From: Typha latifolia
Taxonomy: Eukaryota; Streptophyta; Magnoliopsida; Poales; Typhaceae
Reading direction: 5' to 3'
DNA length: 64,000 bases
Assembly: GCA_019914945.1 (NCBI GenBank)
Contig: CM034101.1
Location: 16,751,188-16,815,187, forward strand
Shown here: positions 23,010-35,470 of the stretch, piece after piece
Layout: each line of letters opens with the position of its first letter
How positions within the stretch are numbered: position 1 is the first letter of the stretch
Made by a program: the position numbers and the translations under genes
The notes under the pieces: generated by a model
What the model saw: the letters and a program-made list of their open reading frames with translations, nothing else
Database searches by the model: none
What the model was told of the DNA's origin: nothing

Positions 23010-23825
23010 TGCTGCTTGTTTGAGCCATAGAGGGAGCCACCAGTATGGAATAAATAATAAATTGTGCTCAGGGTGTTATCATTGATCTAGGCTCGGATCC
23101 AATTGTAATAATTCCTGGAAAAAGACTACTCCTTGTATACTGCAGACTGCAGTGTATGTTGCTTTTACCTACTTTTGTGACTTTTAAACTGGTACTCTTC
23201 TGGTTACTCTAATCTAATCCGCCTTTTTAGGTACAATGATATCTGCTAAATTTATCAATGGAGAAGTAATGCTGATGATTTAACTTGAATTATTGTGGTT
23301 TATTTTGATCGCTTTAGAAGGTTCTGACAAGATGACTTGTAGATTTTGATAGGAAATATCCTCAAAAAACAGGCCTTGTTGGCTGGATGCGTAATTCATG
23401 GAAAAATCCATTGTATATGTGATTGTGGCTTCGCAGTTCAACCCCGTAGCAAACAACAGCTGCCATTTCCAGTCATTGTAGAAGATTGTAAGTAACAGAA
23501 GCAATTAGAACGAAGAGAACATTCTAAGGAGTGCAAGGAATCTGGCTTTTAGCATACAGGTGACATCCTGCTAACATACCACAGCCAAGCGTGCAGACAG
23601 TCCTGCTTGCGATGTAGAAATCCAAGAAAAATACCATCACAATTGTCTCAACTTTATATAGCCAACTAAAGAAGCACTGGAACTAAATATTTAGCAGGAT
23701 ATGGGACAGCATATTTGCGAAATAAGTTAGTACAACTTGTGATTCCAAAGATGCATAGTTTGACTATCACCCATGCACATCACTACAAAAGGCATCTGAT
23801 ATACACAGCCTGTGGAGCACCGCCA
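23010..23825. other. Convergent 3' region between GPX and AHL
   Basis: 3' flanks of GPX (plus) and the AT-hook gene (minus). No coding potential beyond short chance ORFs and no repeat recognised. Confidence 0.6.
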
Positions 23826-26800
23826 CTAACCCCGAGTCAAGTCAATATCAATGTGGGCTGGCCTGATATCTGCATGCCTTGAAGCAGGCCAGCCGCCAAT
23901 AGCAGGTGTAATGTTTTGATTGGAAAGTGTGGTGACTGCCGTGGTTGGATCATCGGTCGTAGGATAACCAAATTCAGGACCTGGTTCCTTAGTGCTGTTT
24001 ACTTTGTTCTTTGCTTTCGTTCCACCATGAATGAAGCTTCCCACAACCACCTACAAGGAGTAATATGTTATCCTAACTTTAATCATATACAACTCAATGA
24101 TCACTACAAAAGAAGATGCAAGATGGTAAGTGGAGACAATAATAGATGCATCTCATCACTGAAGGCCATTGTCAACACTTTAAGGTTGTCTCTAGAGCTC
24201 CTAGTAAACTGAAGGTTCTGGTGCCAACAGCTTGATAAGGACTCATGCTTGTTGTAGACATAAAGTAGCAATCCTTGAAATCTCAAGATTGTAGCACAAT
24301 GAGCGGAAAGAATCGTTTCATACAAGTTACCTGTACAGGAGTTGCAGCTATCAACAGTCCACCAACACCACCGCCGATCACCCGACCATCCGGACTAGAG
24401 AGAGAGATGCTTAAACCCCCTGTCCGGCTACGAGATCCACCATCTTCAGTCATCATATAAGAACCAGATAAGCACAGTATTTCAAATCGACCCTGCAGAA
24501 AAATGCATCGATTGAGATTGAAAGGAAAAGCCTCAATAACTTGCACCAAAATATTGTGAGTGAGTGACAGAATCATTTGAGTACATAGTCCAAAATTTTG
24601 AAAAGTCCTTTCTATTTCTAATAATCTTCAAACTCTTTAGAGTTAAATAAAGCAGATCTAGTGAATCAATCAAGTGTCCCCACCATTTGCTGGAATGGCA
24701 ACAGGGTCCATCATTTGTCCACATGGTCTATGTAAACTAGTCTCATGAGACATTGCAATGAAAAGAAAGGGAATAACCTGGCCTAATGCACAGAAAAACA
24801 TAATAAAGAGTAGCGACAAACCTCGTAAGTAGCAGTGCCGCCAGAAGTTGCAGGCTGACGGAGAGTCACTGAGGATACAGCACCCGTTGCTGACAGAATA
24901 CAGATCGCCCTTGGACCCTGTTGTGAAAATGACATTATCTTCGAAGAAATGTCCTACATGAAGAGTTAGGAGTATTTATTATCATCAACAAATAGTTAAG
25001 CTAAAAGGTCAGAAAATCAGATATGCTGTTGTCTTGTCTCCACCTCAGATTCTTGTGTAGACTAAAAATTCCTGTATCCAATAGGAATATCACAACTGGG
25101 CTAAGGATATTGTATAGAGGACTATTGCAAAGTCTTTCTTGCTTATGTATTTATACGTAGAATTACACAATTCATGCATGTGTGCATAAATGCATACACA
25201 TCTAGATTGCAAAAAACACTTTACCTCATTGCACTGATATGAATTAGGCAACGGTTGAAAATCTCAAGCTATAAGAAGCAAAACAGTGGTTATAATATGT
25301 ACACCATCCAGAGTAAAAAATTCAAAAAGTTACTTACTAACAACAAGAGAAGACTGGTCTACCTTGTAAGTTTTAGTCATTTGCCAGAATATTTTCTTTT
25401 TAGCACATTGCTTTGGTGAAAAGATGCAATAGAAATACTTTAAGGTAAAAAAAAAGCAAGTTAGGAAATATATTACTGAGCACAATAAAAATATTTAGCG
25501 ATAGCCAGAATAAAATGAGCCCAAAAACAACTTCATAATCAAGCCCAAGACTGAGACACTGACAGTTAAAGTGATACCTCTCCTACTGCAATCCTTATGA
25601 CATGTGGAGTGAAACCCATTCCAGCTGAACCAGCAACCCATTCTCCTGTGGTAGAAGAAAAAGAAAGAAAAAAAAAAGGTGCTTGCCATAATTAGAGAAA
25701 GAAATGCTGATGACATTCCAATATCCAAGAAGAAAACAGCATTCCATATATTACAGATGCTTAAAGCCATTAATGGGAGACAGAAGCACTAAAAAGGAAC
25801 ACAAAATGAGATCTCTAATACTGGCAACCTAAAAGTCATTTTGCAACACCAAAAAATAACAGAACATGGTATTGTAACTTTATCAGAGGAGAAAAGTCTT
25901 AAAGCAAATAAAGCATCAGTCTTCGAGCCTAAGGAACATGACCAACTCTATATCAACCCAAGCACACCAGCATAGATACTCGAACTCTAAGAGGATGAAC
26001 AAAGTGCATCATCCAAGAGCACAAAAGATTTCACCGCATTATGATCTCATAGGCATTAGAGAGGAAGCTACAAATTTACGTCACAAACTTAACTTCTAAA
26101 ATCATGTATTTCCAAGCAAATGATAAATGGAGCACCACAAATTGGTAAGTGGCAACCCTTGTTTATATCACTACGTCACTGCAGAAAACATCACTTTCAT
26201 AAGTTCACCCAGAATATGCTACTGCCATTTTTTTTTATCTCACATAAAGCTTCATAAAATATGTCAAAGACTTGTAGAGAAGAAATTAAACAAATCTACA
26301 AGATTTAAACCTTAAATACAAAACAAAATGAATTGCAAATGAACAAACTTAAAAGAAAGAAACGAAATTGCACACCTATAGTAAAATAAAAAGAACTTGA
26401 AAGACAAATCAAGCAATTAGAATTGCACCCGATACCAAAATACTCTCCAAAGTAGACCAGTCAACAGTAAAGATAAATTAATACAAAAATCCAAAAAGAG
26501 AAGCTGTCCCCCATCAATTAAATACTATTTAAAAGACCAGTCATGAGATTTAAACTAAGAGAGATGTAACATATAGTAATCCTTCCTCTGCCACTCCCCC
26601 CCTATAGCAAACCACCTGCCTAAGAAGAATATAATTAGCAGATTTAGCTCACCAAGCAACGCCAACTGCTGCTTCCGCCCAGTTCCTGGTGGCCGACCTC
26701 TTCCCCGTTTCTGATTACTAGAAGCCGACCCCGACGATATTGCCGAAGGCGCCGAAGCCGGCGACAACCCCAAAGCCACGGACCCATCTGGGCCATATTT

Positions 26801-27061
26801 TCGAGGCCTCCCCCTCTTCCTCTTTACCGGCTCTCCCGGTCCCATTGTGGCCGGCCTCACGCCGGCGCCATGCCCGGCGATCGCTGGGGGCATCGGAGCC
26901 GGCGAGTCTCCATGGAAGGCCAACTCGATTGAGGAGTTGATGGCCAAGCTGGCGTTGGGATTAGGCATCGAACGCATCAGGGGAGACCCAGTGGAGCCGA
27001 TCCCTCTCTGGATGTAGTACGAGGCAGGGGTCGAAATCGCCATGGATTCCCTCCCATCCAT
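23826..27061 (-). CDS. AHL: AT-hook motif nuclear-localised protein, type II (two AT-hooks plus PPC/DUF296)
   Basis: Nuclear DNA-binding protein that binds the minor groove of AT-rich DNA and works in AHL trimers, often as a chromatin-linked repressor. Exons, in transcript order: 27061-26653, 25645-25578, 24953-24822, 24492-24331 and 24050-23826, giving 331 residues. The start is MDGRESMAISTP, chosen because the family begins this way; the ORF is open further upstream but without family similarity. AT-hook 1 is KRKRGRPRKYGPDG at about residues 75-88; hook 2 is KRGRGRPPGTGRKQQ at about 115-130. The PPC domain follows (GEWVAGSAGMGFTPHVIRI, GPRAICILSATGAVSSVTL, GRFEILCLSGSY, GGGVGGLLIAATPVQVVVGSF). 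Two hooks with five exons fit the intron-containing type II clade, distinct from intronless type I genes. The C-terminal tail is acid-poor and unremarkable. Confidence 0.94.
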
Positions 27062-30000
27062 GCATGGATCACAGAATCCCAACTTTTCGCGGTCGGAGAA
27101 GACGAAAGGCAAGATCTTTGGGTCAAAGTGTTCGAAGAAAAAACAGAAGAAGAGGGTCGATGGCAGCCAAAAATCCAATATTTTTCCCTTCCAGAGAAAC
27201 CCTAGGCGAAAAGCAACAAAACCCAAATTCCTACTCGCCGATCGAGAAACGTCGAGAGAAGTGGAGAAAAGTTGCAGCTATAGCTCATTTTTGCACAAAA
27301 AGCCCTATCTTTTCCTCGTCTGCCTTCTTAAATGCGGGGAAGACGCCAAAACTGAGGCCCCAGAGGAAAGAAGGGTAAAAAAAAAGTTTGAGAGGGAGAG
27401 GTCCAGCTTCCGAAGCTTTCCTTTGCAAGGCAAAATGGCAGCTCGGGTTGCAGGTTTCCGGCGAGGAAAGGTAAAGTTAAAGCCCGAACGCTTCCCCAAA
27501 AACCCTTAGCTTCTCCATCTCCATGTTCCTTCGCTCTCTAGATAGAGAGAATTATAGAAGAGAATGGATTAAAGCAATTGTAGAAGAAAGCGAAGTAGTG
27601 ACAGAGAGCAGAGAGGAACACAGTAGCTCGGAAGAGAGAGAAACCACCAAAGGGAACGCTAGAGAGAGAAAGAGAGATCAAACTTTTCTCACTCCATCTC
27701 CCTGTCTAATCTGTGCGGAAGTGTAGAATGGAGTGAGCACGAAGAAGACAGCAAGGTAGAGTACGGGTGGATACGGGATAGGAGGATAATTCCAAAACCC
27801 TTTTTTTTCCCGAGTTATAAAAAAAAAATTATATTTTTGTCCCTGAACTGAACTATGATTCAATATCGCATTGCGCCACGCCCCTTTATTAAAATATATT
27901 TATAAACTATTTATCCTATGGTGGTTGAAAGATTTACAGCCGTTGGATCCAGGATTAGGCCGGCCGAAAGACGTAGAGGCAGGGAGATATTTTGTATTCG
28001 AGATCAGTGGGAGGCATCACGTGACCTTTCCCGGTTCGAGCGAGTTGGGAGACAGCTGGAGGAACGTGGGGCCCAGACGGGAGATTTTCCGGACGGGGAT
28101 CACGAGGCGACCCCAGTGGGGGGGATCGTCCTGGCCGTCAGATTTATCGGACGGCCATTAATGCTTGTCGTACATGTGCCGCAGTGTTGCTGCTACAGAT
28201 GCTCCTTCCTCTCTGGGTTTGTTTCGGTGACCGGGTTTTGGTCGTCTGCATGATATCGAAGATCGAACGCCTTTAAGATTCCACCGAGTGGAAGACAACT
28301 GGAAAGGCTCCTCCAATGATAGGATTAGTAATAGGATAATTATTACGAAGGTAAAATTAGATTAGTGAGATATCTATTTCGAAATAAAACCTCTTTATGA
28401 CGTAATAAAGGTGCCATACAAGTGAACGACCGATAAATTTTTAGAATAAAAAGTTAAAATAAATCCCAAGGTTATTAAAACATACATCGAACTGAGATTT
28501 GAGAAATAGATACACGTCTTTAGAAGTCGAAATATCTACATTTTGTTTATATTTGAAAAAAAAAAATGACCCCTCTATTTTGAGCCGAAGGACTAAATGC
28601 ATTTTAACTGTAACTACTTTCTCGTAATATTAGTTTATCCTTCTATATTTATTTTTTATCACTTAATTCTCCATACTTAGTATTATAGGTTGGTGTCAAC
28701 GCCTTTGGCTTTAACACCCTATACTTAACCCACACTTTCTTATCTTTTATGGACTAAAATGATATTCTATCATTACGTATAAACTAAGGAACAAGCTAAC
28801 ACCCATCTCTAATCAAGGGCAAGAGAAGAAGAGATGGATATTACTTTTTTTATTTTTTGAAAAAAAAACTCTTCTTCAACAATAGATTATTGTCAATCTG
28901 AATTGAGTCCAATCCAAGTCCCAAACTATAAATTTGTTATTGGCTCACAGAGCCCGATCCAAAGAGTTCAGAACCCACCCACTATCTAAGCCCAAATAGG
29001 TGTGCAGAGAAACCAAATTGGATTCTAGCCCAGGATGGTCAAAAGCCCAACCTTCACTATTGAACGGGCTAAGCTTTGTTGGGTTGATGGATCACCCACC
29101 ATACTTGCACCCCAAATCTCAGTAACTTTGGGCACTGATATCTCTATCCTTTGTCCATGAAAAATTGTGACTATTTTGATAATTAAAAAAAAAATCTAAA
29201 GAAAGGTGGATAATAATGTTTAATACAACAATAAAATAAGAATAATTGATTCTCAATATGTCTTAATCATATTTATTCTAAATATACTTTAAATTATTGC
29301 TAATCCCTAATAATGCACCAAGAGACAAATACAAGGCATCTACAGATAAATCATTTCGGCTAATGTCTGTGCCTAAGTTCACTTAGGACTTGTAACATTA
29401 TTAGATTTAATTTTTATTTATAAACGTATAAATGTCATGATTATAATCATTTATTCTTATTAATATATCAGCTTATGGGCATATTTTTTTATTTTTTATT
29501 TTAAAAAAAGAATGAAAAGAAGAAGCTCACATCTCCAAATCCTGAAGGTGTGCATGGGCCAAGCTGAGGTGAGACAGACACTCGCAGAGAGCCTTCATGA
29601 GTGGGTGTTACACTCACCGACAGTGTTTGGTGAGAGACATAGACCTTCCCCGTACCAAATCAACTATATATCTTATTAGACATTATTTATACTATAATTC
29701 TATTGGCCTCTTCGATCGTCTTCCCCGTCCTTATCTAAACTTGCTATAATTTTCTTGCGTAGAATTTTAATTATTTCTTGTCTATCTCCAAATCTCAATC
29801 TCGAGTTCTCGACCTTTCACCTGATCCCGCCAGGGGAAGCAAGTTTAACGTCAATCTTGGATATTTTATTACCATTGACGTTTACTTCCATATCAGCAGA
29901 TAGCATTGGATTCCATCCAAATGCCAAACAATCATTGAGGGTTATTTCCGGAATATACTCTCATGCCTCCAATAATTGATAGTACCCATCCATTTTGGAG

Positions 30001-30501
30001 TAGAAATATCTCTCATCTTCTTATCCTCTTAATCCCTCCCCAACACACCCCCCCAGTCTATCATAGTAGCAATTATTTTAGTGTAATATTAATTAGATGA
30101 GTATATACATAATAATGAATGTAAGAGGGTTATATAAGTAATATTGGGAAATAAGACCAGCCAACAACCCATATGGCATATGTATGTATGACTTAGCATT
30201 GCAACCCCCTCTCTGTTGTCGCCTCACGTTTCCAGCTCACCAGCCTCGCTGTTGTTAGGTAGTCCATCTCAACAACATGCCCACATATGAATATTAACCC
30301 TTTTTAATACTATGTATTGTTTATTATTTATCCAGCGCATCAACTCTCCACCATCCAAGACGAAAAGAAAAAAACGCCAATCTTTTAACACCAATATCCC
30401 CATCGCACGTCTACAAAAAGGCCCTCCTTGTTTCAATCTCCTCGCCACCCTCCCGGAATTCTCTCCCTACCAGCTTTCTCTCGTTCGATCGGAAGAAAAG
30501 G
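27062..30501. other. Shared 5' region of AHL (minus) and beta-tubulin (plus)
   Basis: Divergent promoter region of about 3.4 kb. From 27062 to about 27720 a purine-rich stretch fits the AHL leader and proximal promoter. A GC-rich island at about 27940-28250 has a CACGTG at 28018-28023. The rest is AT-rich, with no gene or transposon end that I can support. ORFs of about 100 codons here look like chance. Confidence 0.55.
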
Positions 30502-32410
30502 ATGAGGGAAATCCTCCACATCCAGGCGGGGCAATGCGGGAACCAGATCGGAGGGAAGTTTTGGGAGGTGGTGTGCGACGAGCATGGGATCGATGCGCGG
30601 GGGAACTACGTGGGGACCTCGCATCTGCAGCTGGAGAGGGTGAATGTGTACTATAATGAGGCCAGCGGGGGCCGGTACGTGCCACGGGCGGTGCTGATGG
30701 ACCTCGAGCCCGGCACGATGGACGCGCTCCGGACCGGACCTTACGGCCAGATCTTTCGCCCGGACAACTTCGTCTTCGGCCAGAACGGGGCCGGCAATAA
30801 CTGGGCCAAGGGCCACTACACCGAGGGCGCGGAGCTCATCGATTCGGTTCTTGATGTGGTCCGCAAGGAGGCCGAGAACTGCGATTGCCTTCAAGGTATT
30901 CTGTTCTGTTCTATTCTACTCTGTTCTATTCTAGTTGATTCAAAAGCTTAAAGCGGTTTGATAACATACGATGTATTCTGGTTATAGGGTTTCAGATCTG
31001 CCACTCGTTGGGAGGGGGGACGGGGTCGGGGATGGGGACGCTGTTGATATCGAAGATCCGGGAGGAGTATCCGGATCGGATGATGCTGACGTTCTCGGTG
31101 TTCCCGTCGCCGAAGGTGTCGGACACTGTGGTGGAGCCCTACAATGCGACGTTGTCGGTGCACCAGCTGGTGGAGAACGCCGATGAGTGCATGGTGCTCG
31201 ACAATGAGGCGCTCTATGATATCTGCTTCAGGACACTCAAGCTCACCAATCCTAGCTGTAAGCGCGATCTTCTTTCGTTATAGCAATATACACGTATATA
31301 TATATATTGGCATGACTTGTAGTATCCGATCTATTAATTAGCCGAATATATTTATCAAATTCAGATCCAGATCTAAGACCAAGCCTTAACCTTAATTGAA
31401 TAACTCTTTATTTCCATATGCTTCAAGTATAAAAACGTAGTTTTTTCCCCAATCGGGTTACGGGCCAATTCAAATCTTAGGAGTAAATAACTAAATTTTC
31501 TCTTCAATCACCATCAATTAAGATTCTGAGACCAGATCTGTAGGTTCCGGTGGGCGATGGCCCCACGTAGGGATGTGTTCCACCTAAGCCCAAATGGAGC
31601 ACATTATGTGTTTTACGAGGACCCGGACCTAACACGTGGTTGTTAGATTTGGCATCACTCGTAATGTACGTGTTTATGAAGATCTACGACCCTATATTTT
31701 CAATATGTGTAATTCTCTTTGAAAAAATTGATTCAGTTGGTGACCTGAACCACTTGATCTCGACGACGATGAGCGGCGTGACGTGCTGCCTCCGATTCCC
31801 GGGGCAACTCAACTCCGACCTCCGGAAGTTGGCCGTCAATCTCATCCCCTTCCCCCGGCTCCACTTCTTCATGGTCGGCTTCACCCCGCTGACCTCCCGC
31901 GGCTCCCAGCAGTACCGCGCCCTCACCATCCCGGAGCTCACCCAGCAGATGTGGGACGCGAAGAACATGATGTGCGCCGCCGACCCCCGCCACGGCCGCT
32001 ACCTCACCGCCTCCGCCATGTTCCGCGGAAAGATGAGCACCAAAGAAGTCGACGAGCAGATGATCGCGGTGCAGAACAAGAACTCCTCCTACTTCGTCGA
32101 GTGGATCCCCAACAACGTCAAGTCCAGCGTGTGTGACATCCCACCTACGGGAATGGCCATGTCTGCAACCTTCATGGGAAACTCCACGTCGATCCAGGAG
32201 ATGTTCAAGCGTGTGTCCGAGCAGTTCACTGTCATGTTTAGGCGCAAGGCTTTCTTGCATTGGTACACCGGGGAGGGAATGGATGAAATGGAGTTCACTG
32301 AGGCCGAGAGTAATATGAATGATTTGGTCTCAGAGTACCAGCAGTACCAGGACGCCGTCGCCGACGACGACGAGTACGGCGAGGAGGAGGAGGAACTCGA
32401 GGAGAACTGA
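30502..32410 (+). CDS. TUB: Beta-tubulin
   Basis: Structural subunit that pairs with alpha-tubulin in microtubules; binds exchangeable GTP. Exons: 30502-30895, 30988-31257 and 31737-32410, giving 445 residues, the exact family size, with the two-intron layout usual in plant beta-tubulins (after residue 131 and at the NPSFGD site). It has MREILHIQ at the N-terminus, the tubulin signature [10 protein letters not shown], the M-loop region and an acidic tail ending EEEEELEEN. Two residues differ from the usual beta-tubulin sequence as I remember it: Gly19 (usually Ala or Ser) in QIGGKFWEV, and Asn95 (usually Ser) in GQNGAGNN next to the nucleotide loop. All else looks functional. Isotype cannot be assigned without a tree. 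Confidence 0.97.
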
Positions 32411-32938
32411 GGAGTTGAAATGCTATCTATATATATCTACACATGCATTATTTTTCCCTAAGTACGTACATTTCCATGGAGTGCATCTCTATGGCTTGTT
32501 TGTTAATTGTGTGTGATTATTCTTGTGAGAATTCGATCATTGGTTGGTTGCATTAATTACATTGCCATAATGCCATGTAAGTTTGCTGTATAGAGGATGT
32601 AATATGTATCCTTTTCCAATTTACTTTTCACATGCTTATAAGAGAAGGGCTCAAATTATAAATATTAAAACAATAGGGTTTGATCTGTAAAATATAATTA
32701 ACCTGACGCTACGACTTGTCGGCAATATTATCAATTCTTTGTCCATATGTGCAAATAATACGACAAATCCAGCTAAGGCCCTTATCAGGCCCAAGACCGG
32801 CCCATCCAATTATTTGCAATTTTGCACTTTCGCCCCCCCCCTCGGTGTTTCTGCTTCAAAAGTCCCAAAAGGCCAAAACCCAAATCTAACTCATAATATA
32901 TTTCCCCTTGTTCTCTCGATCTCACTCCCATCTCCACT
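32411..32938. other. Intergenic: beta-tubulin 3' UTR and next promoter
   Basis: AT-rich 3' flank followed by a C-rich stretch near 32834-32842. No feature beyond this. Confidence 0.5.
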
Positions 32939-35470
32939 ATGCAAGAACCCGACGCTAATCCTCCATCTATTCCCAGAGCGGAGCAAGAATCCATCGCCGC
33001 TGCCCCCCCGGAGCCGCAAGCACCACAATCGATGGCGGCGGCGGCGCCCGTGGAGGAGGAGACGCGAGTCAAGAAGAGGAAGTTGGAGGATCTGGGTTTC
33101 CACAACTCCATCTACTTCAAGATCCGCACCGTCGTCAAAGATCTCCGCCCTCTGTTCGTCGAGGTAGTTTATTTTTTTATTATTATTTTCACTTCTAATT
33201 TCGGTTAAATCTTGGGTCTACACTGAAAGGCCTATTGTTAATTCCGTTGAAGGTTCTCCAAGGTCCCGACTTTAGAAGCAGCAATGCAGCTCAAGACATA
33301 CTAAAGCGTAAGTCAAGTACTCCTGGATTCTTAATTACAATTATGTCTTGAAGTAGAAAATTTTCTGTAGGTATTATCCTTGCATGAGTAAAAGAGCTAT
33401 TTTGTTTTCTTGACAGGCACTTGCTAGTAATCTGAGCGATAACTATGTGTGATTTATAAAGTAGCTATGATTACTGATTAAAAGCACATAATGTTTAATT
33501 ACATTATTCTTAGTTCTCTTAGTAGACAGTACTGTCATAATCCTCAATGGTTCTATTCGTGGGTTGTATTGATGTATTATGGAATAATGAGAAGCCACTT
33601 TGTGATGAGCTACTAAATGGTTGATCAATACTGATTGCAGAGACCCATGTACATGGATTTGGTGGATTTTACTTTGCTTAGCTTTATTTTAGTTTTGATT
33701 TTTGAAACTTTATACAGCTCATTTAATCCCAGTCCACACATTAGGGATAGATTTTGTTTGCCCTGTTGTCTATTTACTTGCTAGGTCAACTTTCTCCTGA
33801 CATCATGAGATCATGAAGTAGGAAATAATTGGGAAAGAAAGACGCGACCGGGCAGTTTACCTGGCATGATTGTCACTCTTACAAAACCCTCAAGGGATGG
33901 CTGACTGCCTCCCTTGGTCATCCTTGTGTAGGGAGTTTTGCCCTCTTTTTGTTCTATTTTATAGAAAAGCCTTTTCATGTAAGATTTGACATAAGCTCTT
34001 GCTCTAAGACTAAATTTTCAGAACTTTTTTCTTTTAGATTCATGCTAAAGAAAAAGAGGAATAAAGTTGTTCTCCATATTGGATTCTTCCATTTCCTCCC
34101 TGAATTTTATTTTTCCTTTCTACTCCTTTTCTCTGAAATACGGAATCCCTCTGATCTGAATTCTCTTTTCTTTCTTTCCGTTACTCTCTTTTTTCTTCCT
34201 ATATTCTTATTTGCTACTAGGTTCTCTTTGCTGAATTTATTCGTAAGTTATCATCCAATTTTTATGAAGCTTCATTTATTCTTTGTCAACTATACAATGT
34301 TTAACAAGTGCGAACAAGTAACTACAGTAGTAAAACTCTTCCTAGTTGTTTCTAGTAAAAAGCGTTGTTGATCTGGCCCTTAAGTAGGATCAGAACTAAA
34401 AGGCCTGGAGCATAATTATTCTCTATAAGTTTTATAGATCATATTCTTCTCCTCTTCCATGCTCACCTTTTGATTCCCTCATCATCTACTTTATATATAG
34501 CTATTTCCATTATTTTTCATATAAATTTGCCATTCACACCCTTACCAGTTTCATTTCTGAATTCCATTTAGTGTGAAAAGCAATTGCCACATGGAAAACT
34601 GGGTTGCCTTTTAAATACATTTCATGCCTCTTATTCTCCTAAAATTTACTCTCTGCTCTACTTCAAGGGTCTATATAGCCAGAGTTGCTTTAAAGCAAGG
34701 TTGGCATTGCCTTTTAGAAGCCAATTGTGTGCAACTAGATATATACATAGATATTGTCAATCAGAGAAGTTTCAAAGGAAGAAATGAGGTACTTCAGAGC
34801 ATTTAATATCTGCCACATAGAACTAATCCCAAGACAAATCATTTAAGTGATAGGGCATCTTAGTAAGTAACCATGATGTTGAAAGTTCCAATACTTGAGA
34901 TATCTAATGGTGTGATTGGCTTGTATCAAGTTGACCCTTTATGGTGCAGACTTACTGTATAATGGATATCTACTGCAGGTTCCTTACTGGCATCTAGTAT
35001 GTTTTCCTTATCCACTGTAAACCCATTTTGCAGAAATACAGACTATGATAGAGTTATCAAAAAAATTGAGGAATGATCTAACTGCTTCTGAAGAGCCTAA
35101 GGAACCCACTGAAAAATCTTTGGGTGGGGCTATCAAGGAAGAGTCTGCCGAGAAGGTCCAAGAAGAAGAAAAGAAGGGAGAACAGCCCCAAACTACTGAT
35201 GCTGCAAGTTTGTCAGATGGTGCACCAGAAAATGAACCTAATTCTGATGAGTTGCCGAGCATCTCAGAAAAATTTCCCGAAAAGGGATCACAAGGATCCA
35301 AGTGCAGTGAAATGAAGGATACTGCTAAGCAGCTGGACGAAGTTTCTCAAGGGTCTTCCGTTATTGGTGGATCTCCAATTGGCTGGAACTTTCTAGTTTA
35401 CCCTGGAAGCAACGCAGTCTTTTATGGTGTGACCAAAGCGGATGCACTCTTACGTCGATCTGCCAAGTAA
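32939..35470 (+). CDS. Unrecognised plant protein, 238 residues, three exons
   Basis: Exons 32939-33163, 33253-33307 and 35034-35470 join in frame. The N-terminus is Pro/Ala-rich; KKRKLED at about residue 45 looks like a nuclear localisation signal. A compact segment of about 50 residues follows (FHNSIYFKIRTVVKDLRP, VLQGPDFRSS, DILKQIQTMIELSKKLRN), which looks like two helical stretches. Then comes a Glu/Lys/Ser-rich, probably disordered stretch from about 115 to 195, and a conserved-looking end (PIGWNFLVYPGSNAVFYGVT). I do not recognise a named domain. Clean splicing and contrasting conserved and disordered segments argue for a real gene. Intron 2 is 1,726 bp, long for this window. A nuclear role is only inferred from the basic motif. 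Confidence 0.75.

Noticed and set aside
26555..27226. AHL protein starting upstream with MGFVAFRL and reading past exon 1
   Set aside because: The upstream part has no family similarity and the downstream part is intron; the family start MDGRES and the donor at 26652 fit better.
28030..28045. GGTTCGAG as a tRNA B-box
   Set aside because: No matching A-box or cloverleaf stems around it.
27871..28253. Overlapping frames of about 100 codons in the AHL-tubulin spacer
   Set aside because: They arise in a GC-rich island where stops are rare; no motif and no splice context.
33829..34371. 180-codon frame in intron 2 of the unrecognised gene
   Set aside because: Phe/Leu-rich translation of T-rich intron DNA without a domain or an ATG start; not a nested gene.
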